Assembly: GCA_947630525.1 (NCBI GenBank) | Contig: CANRHW010000005.1 | Coordinates: 1-19,901, forward strand | Reading direction: 5' to 3' | DNA from: an uncultured Clostridia bacterium | Lineage (GTDB): Bacteria > Bacillota > Clostridia > UMGS1883 | Length of the DNA: 19,901 nt | Shown: positions 14,145-19,901 of the stretch, in pieces | Numbering within the stretch: position 1 is the first letter of the stretch | How the letters are laid out: each line of letters starts with the position of its first letter | Program-made: the position numbers and the translations under genes | The notes under the pieces: model-generated | The model's input: only the letters and a program-made list of their open reading frames with translations | Databases searched by the model: none | Told to the model about the DNA's origin: nothing

Positions 14145-16029
14145 TTTCCTTTAGCTCCTTGATTTTGTTAAGGCTGCTTTCCTCCTTGTAGACGCTGCAC
14201 CTCCCGCCGGCGCACAGGTCAGCCGCGCCGCAGGCCGAGCATTGCAGCCGGCAGTGCGGCGTAGTCACCGCAGCCTTTGCGCGTTCGTTTTCCCTCATCA
14301 TAAAGTCCTTTGTAACGCCAATGTCCACAAAGTCCCAGGGGAAAAGCTCGTCATAGCTCCTTTCGCGGGTGTAGAAGTCCGGCTCGATACCGCAGTCGGC
14401 AAAGGCCCGCCGCCATCTGTCCATGTCAAAGCATTCGCTCCAGCCGTCCAATTTGCAGCCCAGCTCAAAGGCCCTTACCAGCACTCGGTTCAGTTTGCGG
14501 TCGCCTCTGGCGAAAATGCCCTCCAACACACTTATATCGCTCTGATGATAGCTGTACTTTATGTGACGGTTGCGTATCTCGGCTTTGAGCAGCTTCTGTT
14601 TGCGGCTCAGGGTCTCCATATCGTTCTGCCCGGCCCACTGGAAAGGAGTAAAGGGCTTGGGCACAAAACCGGCCACGCTGATATTTACCGAGGGGGCGCG
14701 GCGCTTGTTGGTCTTGTCGGAGGCGTAGTAGAGCTCCACGACCTTTTCGGCCAGCCGGGCGATACCGGCCACGTCCTCGTCGGTCTCGTAGGGCAGGCCT
14801 ATCATGAAGTAAAGCTTCACCGTCTGCCAGCCGCCGTCAAAGGCCAGTCCCACGCTGCGCATAAGGTCCTCCTCGCTGACGTTTTTGTTGATAACGTCCC
14901 TCATGCGCTGACTCCCGGCCTCGGGGGCGAAGGTCAGGCCGCTTTTGCGAACCTTTTGCACCCGCTCCATAAGGCTAAGACCAAAGTTGTCCACCCTGAG
15001 CGAGGGCAGAGAAAGGCCCACCTTTTCCTTTTCGGTCAGGGCCAGCAGCTTGTCAGCCAGCTCCTCGAACCGAGTGTAATCGCTGGTGGAAAGGCTCGAC
15101 AGGCTTATTTCCTCATAGCCGGTGGAGGCCAGCAGCTTTTCGGCGTCGGAAGTAAGGCGGCCGGGGCTTTTTTCCCGGACCGGGCGGTATATCATGCCCG
15201 CCTGGCAGAAACGGCAGCCCCTTATGCAGCCCCGGAACACCTCCAGGCTGGCACGGTCGTGGACTATATCCATAAACGGAACGATAAATTTGTCAGGATA
15301 TACTATTTCATCCAAATTTTCAATTATCCTTTTCCTCACTCGTGGTTTGGCCTCGGGGCAGTTGGGGACCATGGATTTAAGCGTGCCGTCGGCGTTATAC
15401 TCCACGTCGTAAAGGCAGGGCACGTAAATGCCCTCGATTTTGGCAATTTTTTTAAGATAATCGATGCGCTTGCCGCCCTCGGCCTTCCATTCGTTATAGG
15501 CGTCCATCAGCTCGCCGATAACCTCCTCGCCCTCGCCCATGGTGAAAAAGTCGAAAATCTCCGCCAGAGGCTCGGGATTGTAGGCGCAGGGGCCGCCGGC
15601 GTTGACAAACGGAGCGTCCTCGCCCCGATCCCTGCTGAGGAGGGGTATGCCCGCCAAGTCCAGAATATTCAGTACGTTGGTATAGCTCATTTCATATTGT
15701 AAGGTCACGCCCACAAAGTCAAACTCGTTTACGGGCGTCCTTGTCTCAATGGAAAACAGGGGGATATTTTCCCGCCGCAGCTCCTCCTCCATATCCACCC
15801 ACGGGGCAAAGACCCGCTCACAATAAGTGTCGGGCCGCTGGTTAAGGCAATGGTAGAGTATCTTCATGCCCAGATGGCTCATGCCCACCTCATAAGTGTC
15901 GGGGAACACAAAGGCATAGCGTATGCTCACGCCGCCGGGGTCCTTGACGACGCTGTTCAGTTCGCCGCCGCTGTAGCGGGTGGGCTTTTGAACGCGCTTT
16001 AGTATTTTGTCTATATTGACAGTGCTCAT
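14137..16029 (-). CDS. B12-binding-type radical SAM protein (TIGR03960 family)
   Basis: A 630-residue protein of the TIGR03960 radical SAM family, whose reaction is not known. An N-terminal region of the B12-binding fold type (FPDTYEVGMSHLGMKILYH, FVGVTLQYEMSYTNVLNIL, VNAGGPCAYNPEP, MGEGEEVI) precedes the radical SAM core with the cluster motif C268-x3-C272-x2-C275 (FRGCIRGCRFCQAG). The strand containing ISLSSLSTSDY and the later FAPEAGSQRMRDVINK are typical of the family. The C-terminus adds five cysteines (C593, C597, C600, C606, C611) that could bind zinc or a second iron-sulfur cluster. The ATG at 16029 has AAAGGA eight bases upstream and follows a strong promoter. It overlaps the DUF2344 gene and begins a probable four-gene operon. 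Confidence 0.93.
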   Translation of the reverse strand: MSTVNIDKILKRVQKPTRYSGGELNSVVKDPGGVSIRYAFVFPDTYEVGMSHLGMKILYHCLNQRPDTYCERVFAPWVDMEEELRRENIPLFSIETRTPVNEFDFVGVTLQYEMSYTNVLNILDLAGIPLLSRDRGEDAPFVNAGGPCAYNPEPLAEIFDFFTMGEGEEVIGELMDAYNEWKAEGGKRIDYLKKIAKIEGIYVPCLYDVEYNADGTLKSMVPNCPEAKPRVRKRIIENLDEIVYPDKFIVPFMDIVHDRASLEVFRGCIRGCRFCQAGMIYRPVREKSPGRLTSDAEKLLASTGYEEISLSSLSTSDYTRFEELADKLLALTEKEKVGLSLPSLRVDNFGLSLMERVQKVRKSGLTFAPEAGSQRMRDVINKNVSEEDLMRSVGLAFDGGWQTVKLYFMIGLPYETDEDVAGIARLAEKVVELYYASDKTNKRRAPSVNISVAGFVPKPFTPFQWAGQNDMETLSRKQKLLKAEIRNRHIKYSYHQSDISVLEGIFARGDRKLNRVLVRAFELGCKLDGWSECFDMDRWRRAFADCGIEPDFYTRERSYDELFPWDFVDIGVTKDFMMRENERAKAAVTTPHCRLQCSACGAADLCAGGRCSVYKEESSLNKIKELKENG

Positions 16030-16115
16030 AGCATTTATCCTTTCGGGTTTGATACAGGGATGGTCTGTAAGACCGATTGAAACGTTCGAACTTTTTCGAC
16101 ACGCGCTATGGCTAT

Positions 16116-16144
16116 ATTATACAGTATTTATAAAATTTTTTCAA
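16116..16144 (-). promoter_or_regulatory. Promoter of the radical SAM operon
   Basis: On the minus strand TTGAAA (16144-16139) and TATAAT (16121-16116) are 17 bases apart. The -35 overlaps the stop codon of the SpoIVFB-like gene. The resulting leader before the radical SAM start is about 80 bases and contains a small GGTCT-TAC-AGACC hairpin. It separates the radical SAM operon from the M50 pair transcriptionally, at least in part. Confidence 0.8.
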
Positions 16145-16668
16145 TACAAATCTCGTAAAAAATCTGCCGTCCTGCGAATTTTTATGAGCCGGGCCGAAGC
16201 CAGGTATCGAAAGTGCAGGTAAAGTATCACGGCCACGCCCACGGGTACGGCGTTATAGAGCAAACAGAGCTCGGCGGCGCAGAGCAGAGTTATCCCGCCC
16301 AGGACGCAGGCCCGCCGCTCCCCTATCGCCACGGCGGCGACCCTGCCGCCGTCAAGCGGGAGCACCGGCAGCATATTAAAGGCGAACACCCACAGCGTCT
16401 GCGGATAAAGCAGAGGAATAAGCATAAGGCTCACCGCCGGGCCCGCCAGATATACCAGCGCCGCCGACGGGCCGGTGAGCTCACCCACATAGAGAGAACA
16501 GCCCAGGGGCGTTAGAGTAAGCACCTGATTTTTCCGCCCCAGCATACGCGCGGCCAAACTGTGGCCAAGCTCGTGGAGCGCCACCGCCGCCAACAGCCTG
16601 GCAAAATCTTTGTACCAAATAAAAAAGGCGATTATAAATATCGCCGTCGGATGTATTTTTATTTTCAC
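16141..16668 (-). CDS. SpoIVFB-like M50 intramembrane metalloprotease
   Basis: A 175-residue polytopic membrane zinc protease. It has HELGH at residues 32-36 and the second metal motif NMLPVLPLDGGRV with D106, as in SpoIVFB, which in spore formers cleaves pro-sigma-K in the mother cell. SpoIVFB of Bacillus is about 288 residues with a C-terminal CBS domain; here the protein ends soon after its last helix, so no CBS domain is present. I place the start at the GTG at 16668, whose bases overlap the TGA of the upstream small gene (GTGA, four-base overlap); a GTG at 16683 is possible but less likely. It may act in sporulation or in general signalling. I leave the symbol empty because no sporulation role can be proved from sequence alone. 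Confidence 0.85.
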   Translation of the reverse strand: MKIKIHPTAIFIIAFFIWYKDFARLLAAVALHELGHSLAARMLGRKNQVLTLTPLGCSLYVGELTGPSAALVYLAGPAVSLMLIPLLYPQTLWVFAFNMLPVLPLDGGRVAAVAIGERRACVLGGITLLCAAELCLLYNAVPVGVAVILYLHFRYLASARLIKIRRTADFLRDLY

Positions 16669-16865
16669 CTTGGCAGCACGCACCTTGCCAAATCGGCCAG
16701 ATCTCCCGCCAGGCGGCTGTAATCAACAGGATAAAACAGCTTTTCCAAAGCCACGTCAAGGGCGGCGGGCCAAAGCCGGTCAACTATGTAGCAAACCAGG
16801 AACAAACAGGCGCATATTGCCGTCCTGTACAAAAAGCCCGTTATATATTTTCGGACCTCAGGCAA
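16665..16865 (-). CDS. Small SpoIVFA-like membrane protein lacking a peptidase domain
   Basis: A 66-residue protein with one clear membrane helix near residues 10-30 (TAICACLFLVCYIVDRLW) and a short soluble tail (LFYPVDYSRLAGDLADLARC). It occupies the position of SpoIVFA, the regulator usually encoded directly before SpoIVFB, but lacks the extracellular M23/LytM domain and is a fraction of the normal length. I choose the TTG at 16865 because AGGAG lies nine bases upstream; a TTG three codons earlier would abut the ribosome binding site. Its stop codon overlaps the start of the M50 gene as GTGA. This coupling is the best evidence that it is real. Homology to SpoIVFA is inferred from position and topology, not from a recognised motif. 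Confidence 0.6.
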   Translation of the reverse strand: MPEVRKYITGFLYRTAICACLFLVCYIVDRLWPAALDVALEKLFYPVDYSRLAGDLADLARCVLPR

Positions 16866-16919
16866 AGCTTCCAACTCCTTACAAAAACCTTACAATTTCA
16901 TTTATATTCAAAATCGGGC

Positions 16920-16948
16920 TTGAAAATGCCGAAAAGCTGTGGTAAGAT
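16920..16948 (+). promoter_or_regulatory. Promoter of the MATE-GT51 operon
   Basis: TTGAAA (16920-16925) and TAAGAT (16943-16948) are separated by 17 bases. The predicted start is near 16955, just before the GGGAGG ribosome binding site of the transporter gene. The -10 differs from consensus at one base. Confidence 0.65.
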
Positions 16949-16973
16949 ATGTATAGCACAGGGGAGGTCTGAT

Positions 16974-18320
16974 ATGTTCAAAAACCGCGAACTACTGAAA
17001 AACTATATACGCCTTGTTATCCCGCTGACCCTGCAAAACCTTATCACCAGCAGCGTAAATTTGCTGGACAACCTGATGATAGGCCGTTTGAGCGAGGTGG
17101 AGCTGGCCGGCGTGGCAATGGCGAACAAGGTATTTTTTGTGTATAATCTTATGGTCTTTGGCATTTGCAGCGGAGCCACGGTGTTTTTCTCTCAGTTTTG
17201 GGGCAAGCAGGACCGGCGCGGCATACGCTCGGTCATGACCGTGGGGCTTTGTCTAAGCCTGGGCTTCGGCTTGATTTTTACCATTGGGGCGGGGCTGTTT
17301 TCAAGGCAGCTTATGGGTATTTTAGTGGGCAGGAGCGTGGAGGTTATCCCGTCGGGTACGGCCTACCTTAAAATATCCGTGCTGGGTTATGTGCTTTTCG
17401 GCCTCAACATTATCATGGGTACGGGCCTCAAAGCCATAGAGCGGCCAAGGGCGCCGCTTTTTGGCAGCTTAGTGTCGCTGTCCGTCAACGCCGTGCTCAA
17501 TTACATACTCATCTTCGGCAAGCTGGGGCTGCCGGCTCTTGGCGTGAGGGGCGCGGCCATCGCCACCGTCACCGCCCGCCTGATGGAGCTCATAGTGGTC
17601 TTGGCCGGCATAAGCCGGTACAAGAGCCTGTTTTTCGCCCCGCTCAGGGAAGCCTTTAAGCTGCCGGCGGGCTTCCTCGGCGGTTACTTCCGCACAAGTC
17701 TGCCGGTGTTTTTTAACGAATCGCTTTGGGGCGTCGGGGTCACCATATACAGCACGGTCATCGTGCGGCTGGGCAGCGGCCCTGCGGCGGCGCACAGCAT
17801 AGTAGGCACCGTGGAAAATATGCTTTTTGCCCTTGTTTTCGGAACAGCTACGGCGGCCGGGGTCATAGTGGGCAAGGAGATAGGCTCCGGCAATCGCGGC
17901 GGCGCACTGGAAAAGGCGCATTTCTTTCAAAAAATGGCGGCGGCGCAGGGCTTGGCTACGGGCATAATACTGTTCGCCCTGTCGGGCCCGATAACGCTGC
18001 TGTTTAACATGACTCCCGAAACCAGGGAAATATGCACGGTAATGCTGCGCATCTGCGCCTGCGCAATGTTCCTTAAAGCTTTCTCCACCTCGGCCATAGT
18101 CGGGACCATGCGCAGCGGCGGCGACACGGTGTTCTGTATGCTCTGCGACGTAGGGGGCGTGTGGTTCATCGGCGTGCCGCTGGTCATTGTTACCGGCCTT
18201 GTAATGCGCCTGCCGGCGCCGACCGTGCTGGCGGCCAGTTATGTAGAGGAGCTTTTCAAGTGCTTCGCCGTCATTATCCGACAGCGCAGGGACGGCTGGC
18301 TTAAGGACCTGGTCAACTGA
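16974..18320 (+). CDS. MATE-family efflux transporter
   Basis: A 448-residue integral membrane protein with about twelve hydrophobic helices, the normal MATE length and topology. The opening block (RLVIPLTLQNLITSSVNLLDNLMIGRLSEVELAGVAMANKV) is the MATE repeat with the conserved NLLDNLMIGRL. The second repeat begins near residue 240 (GGYFRTSLPVFFNESLWGVGVTIYSTVIVRLG). Members export cationic drugs or metabolites using sodium or proton gradients; the substrate here cannot be told. The ATG at 16974 has GGGAGG six bases upstream; a frame start 18 codons earlier lies within the promoter. It is followed after 28 bases by the GT51 gene, so the two are probably cotranscribed. MATE belongs to the MOP superfamily, as does the lipid II flippase MurJ. 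Confidence 0.93.
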   Translation: MFKNRELLKNYIRLVIPLTLQNLITSSVNLLDNLMIGRLSEVELAGVAMANKVFFVYNLMVFGICSGATVFFSQFWGKQDRRGIRSVMTVGLCLSLGFGLIFTIGAGLFSRQLMGILVGRSVEVIPSGTAYLKISVLGYVLFGLNIIMGTGLKAIERPRAPLFGSLVSLSVNAVLNYILIFGKLGLPALGVRGAAIATVTARLMELIVVLAGISRYKSLFFAPLREAFKLPAGFLGGYFRTSLPVFFNESLWGVGVTIYSTVIVRLGSGPAAAHSIVGTVENMLFALVFGTATAAGVIVGKEIGSGNRGGALEKAHFFQKMAAAQGLATGIILFALSGPITLLFNMTPETREICTVMLRICACAMFLKAFSTSAIVGTMRSGGDTVFCMLCDVGGVWFIGVPLVIVTGLVMRLPAPTVLAASYVEELFKCFAVIIRQRRDGWLKDLVN

Positions 18321-18348
18321 AGTCAAAAGATAAAAGGAGGGCTTCCCC

Positions 18349-18999
18349 TTGTTCAAATTCATTAAAAGACTTATACTCTGCGCTCTGCTGCTTGCGGTGG
18401 CCGCGGCGGCGGCGATAGCGCTGCTGGGCTACGGCGAATACAAAAATATAACGGATCAGCGCAGCCTCACCTCGGTACTGGCCGAAGTGAGGGCCAAGGA
18501 ACACTTCACCGCCTATGACGACCTGCCCGGCACCTATGTCAAGGCCGTGGTCGCCGTAGAGGACAAGCGTTTTTACAAGCACAGAGGCGTGGATGTCATA
18601 GGCATCGCCCGCGCGGTGTATGTGGACCTCCGCGACAAGGAGTTAAACGAGGGCGGCAGCACTATCACTCAGCAGCTTGCAAAAAATCTTTATGACATAA
18701 ACAATCGCAGCATAATAAAAAAAGTGGCGGAGGCCTTTATCGCCATAGAGCTGGAAAAGGTCTGCGACAAGAGCGAAATTCTTGAACTCTATGCTAACAG
18801 CATTTACTTCGGAGACGGCTATTACTGCATATACGACGCGGCAAAGGGGTATTTCGGCGTGGAACCGGCCGCCATGGACGAGTATCAGTGTACCATGCTG
18901 GCGGGTATACCTAACGCCCCGTCGGTATATTCTCCAACGAAAAACCTGGAGCTGGCCGAGCAGCGGCGACAGGTAGTGCTGCGGCGCATGGAGGAATGA
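18349..18999 (+). CDS. Monofunctional peptidoglycan glycosyltransferase (GT51)
   Basis: Membrane-anchored lipid II polymerase of 216 residues. A short cytoplasmic start and one membrane helix (residues 7-28) precede a GT51 domain. Catalytic motif 1 is EDKRFYKHRGVD (E71), followed by GGSTITQQLAKNLY (102-115), the KVAEAFIAIELEK helix, and LELYANSIYFGDGYYCIYDAAKGYFG. No transpeptidase domain follows, so it resembles MtgA-type monofunctional enzymes rather than class A penicillin-binding proteins. The TTG start at 18349 has AAGGAGG eight bases upstream. It follows the MATE gene by 28 bases, and its TGA stop runs into the base of a strong hairpin terminator. It makes glycan strands from the undecaprenyl-linked precursor. 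Confidence 0.92.
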   Translation: MFKFIKRLILCALLLAVAAAAAIALLGYGEYKNITDQRSLTSVLAEVRAKEHFTAYDDLPGTYVKAVVAVEDKRFYKHRGVDVIGIARAVYVDLRDKELNEGGSTITQQLAKNLYDINNRSIIKKVAEAFIAIELEKVCDKSEILELYANSIYFGDGYYCIYDAAKGYFGVEPAAMDEYQCTMLAGIPNAPSVYSPTKNLELAEQRRQVVLRRMEE

Positions 19000-19039
19000 A
19001 ATACCGCACAAAGCCGCTTCTCGGCTTTGTGCGGTATTT
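18999..19039. terminator. Bidirectional hairpin terminator
   Basis: A perfect 18-bp stem (18999-19016 with 19022-19039) and a five-base loop CTTCT lie between the convergent GT51 and serpin genes. The stem ends in AAAT/ATTT, which provides a short T-run on either strand. The last base of the GT51 stop codon forms the first base of the stem. Confidence 0.85.
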
Positions 19040-19070
19040 GTCATCTCGGCAACATCTTTTCTTTGAGGAA

Positions 19071-19901
19071 CTATTCCGCGAAAGCATACCTGCCAACAAA
19101 CAGCGTCTCTCCGCTGAGGTTATCCCTTATAACATAGGTAAAGGGGCGGTCAAGGCGCATTTCCACAGGCACGGGGTCCTGGCGCAGGCTGGCGCCGGCC
19201 ATCATTACTGCGGTCACGGCGGCGGCCTCGGTTCCCTCCTCGTCAACATTGATATAGGTCTTGTGACGGACGGTATCTATCTTAAAGTCCCCGGCCGGGT
19301 CAAACATGGGCCCGAACTGGGCTCCGTCGCCGAAAGCCCGGCTTAGGCCGAGGGCCTTTAGAGCGTCGTTGAGGGTCATTTCAAACTCCGTCTTAAACCT
19401 GGGCATGGACAGGGCCACATAGGTTCGGCTCATCTCCGCCTTATCCAAAAGCGCCTGCGGATTTTGGTCGCCGCCCAAAATCACGTACATGCTCACGTCG
19501 ATGTCGTCATACACGGTTCTGTCCGTGAGACGGCCTCTCTCGTCAACCTGAGTTTCGGAATTGAGATAGGGCAGCTCGACAATTTGGGTCTGACCATCGG
19601 AATAATAATTCATATAGTCGGTTCTGTGCATCATATCCACCTGGCTGACCTTGCCGTTCCGGTCGGTGAAGTCCTCCTTTTTCGTGGCGTGCTCGCTGAA
19701 CTCGTCCTCCCAATGGGCTTTAAAGTAAACGGCGTTTACCAGCGCGGCGGCAAAGCCGCTGTCGCTGATAATAGCGGGTATCTTTTCGCGGGTTTTGTCA
19801 CTGACCCATTTGTTTACCGTGGCGACGGCATTTTGGTTGTTTACCTCGGCGGCCTCGGCGCCGTAAAATTCTTTGGCGGCGCTTTTATATGCCGAGCCGA
19901 A
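19071..19901 (-). CDS. Serpin-family protease inhibitor, C-terminal part
   Basis: The frame is open from the right edge to the stop at 19071, giving the last 276 residues; the N-terminal part with any signal peptide is outside the window. Serpin landmarks are in order: NKWVSDKTREKIPAII, AALVNAVYFKAHWEDEF, the shutter/sheet segment VDMMHR, VELPYLNS, VALSMPRFKTEFEM, KALGLSRAF, and the C-terminal signature DRPFTYVIRDNLSGETLFVGR. The reactive loop hinge EEGTEAAAVTAV matches inhibitory serpins. The loop from the hinge to the conserved DRPF is about five residues longer than in alpha-1-antitrypsin, so P1 cannot be fixed: the A-S in AGASLRQD or the R before Q are candidates. Likely secreted or surface exposed to inhibit host or bacterial serine proteases. 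It converges on the GT51 gene with a hairpin between them. Confidence 0.93.
   Translation of the reverse strand, partial: FGSAYKSAAKEFYGAEAAEVNNQNAVATVNKWVSDKTREKIPAIISDSGFAAALVNAVYFKAHWEDEFSEHATKKEDFTDRNGKVSQVDMMHRTDYMNYYSDGQTQIVELPYLNSETQVDERGRLTDRTVYDDIDVSMYVILGGDQNPQALLDKAEMSRTYVALSMPRFKTEFEMTLNDALKALGLSRAFGDGAQFGPMFDPAGDFKIDTVRHKTYINVDEEGTEAAAVTAVMMAGASLRQDPVPVEMRLDRPFTYVIRDNLSGETLFVGRYAFAE

Noticed and set aside
16030..16115. Riboswitch in the leader of the radical SAM gene, such as a cobalamin element
   Set aside because: The leader is only about 80 bases and shows just one small hairpin; no cobalamin box or other known riboswitch core is visible.
17469..18362. A 297-codon minus-strand frame opposite the MATE gene
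   Set aside because: Very high in Arg, His and Gln, with no motif or start signal; it is the complement of a typical transporter gene.
1..19901. CRISPR arrays, phage genes, toxin-antitoxin or restriction systems
   Set aside because: I looked for regular direct repeats, small overlapping gene pairs and nuclease or methyltransferase motifs and found none.

Overview
The window looks like chromosome from a Gram-positive, endospore-lineage Clostridia bacterium, possibly a gut Oscillospirales or Christensenellales-type commensal; the exact order is an inference. The reasons are strong AGGAGG-type ribosome binding sites, several near-consensus sigma-A promoters, a SpoIVFB-like protease, the Clostridia-typical radical SAM/DUF2344 pair, a DUF5662 protein, S-layer homology (SLH) repeats, and a moderately high GC content. 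Nothing in it looks like a phage, transposon or CRISPR array.

Layout. Positions 1-4923 (minus strand) hold a compact housekeeping operon: pyrH, frr, uppS, cdsA, dxr and the 5' part of rseP, which runs off the left edge. It covers UMP phosphorylation, ribosome recycling, undecaprenyl carrier synthesis, CDP-diacylglycerol synthesis, the first committed MEP isoprenoid step and intramembrane proteolysis. The rpsB-tsf genes that usually precede pyrH are absent. In their place, at 5048-8487, sits a sugar-use pair: a GH2 beta-galactosidase-type gene (minus) and a divergent AraC-family regulator (plus). They share an intergenic region with two consensus-quality promoters and two inverted repeats. A YifB/ComM AAA+ gene follows at 8574-10100 (minus), convergent with the regulator and separated from it by a long perfect palindrome. 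A tRNA-Thr(CGT) gene with its own promoter and terminator lies at 10268-10343.

Positions 10465-16029 (minus) form a probable four-gene transcription unit: a B12-binding-type radical SAM protein, its DUF2344 partner, a DUF5662 protein, and a secreted SLH/M13 zinc metallopeptidase. A TTGAAA-17-TATAAT promoter precedes it. Just upstream (16141-16865, minus) is a SpoIVFB-like M50 protease, coupled by a GTGA stop/start overlap to a 66-residue membrane protein that occupies the SpoIVFA position but has no peptidase domain. Diverging from these, 16974-18999 (plus) encodes a MATE-family transporter and a monofunctional GT51 peptidoglycan glycosyltransferase, ended by an 18-bp-stem hairpin. A convergent serpin gene (minus) runs off the right edge.

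Much of the window concerns the cell envelope: the undecaprenyl carrier, phospholipid precursor, peptidoglycan polymerase, S-layer-type surface peptidase, two M50 proteases and a serpin. I found no obvious new multi-gene defence or mobile system. The parts most worth a second look are the SpoIVFA-like stub coupled to a short SpoIVFB, the SLH-M13 fusion gene downstream of the radical SAM pair, the serpin with a long reactive loop, and the breakage of two normally conserved gene neighbourhoods.
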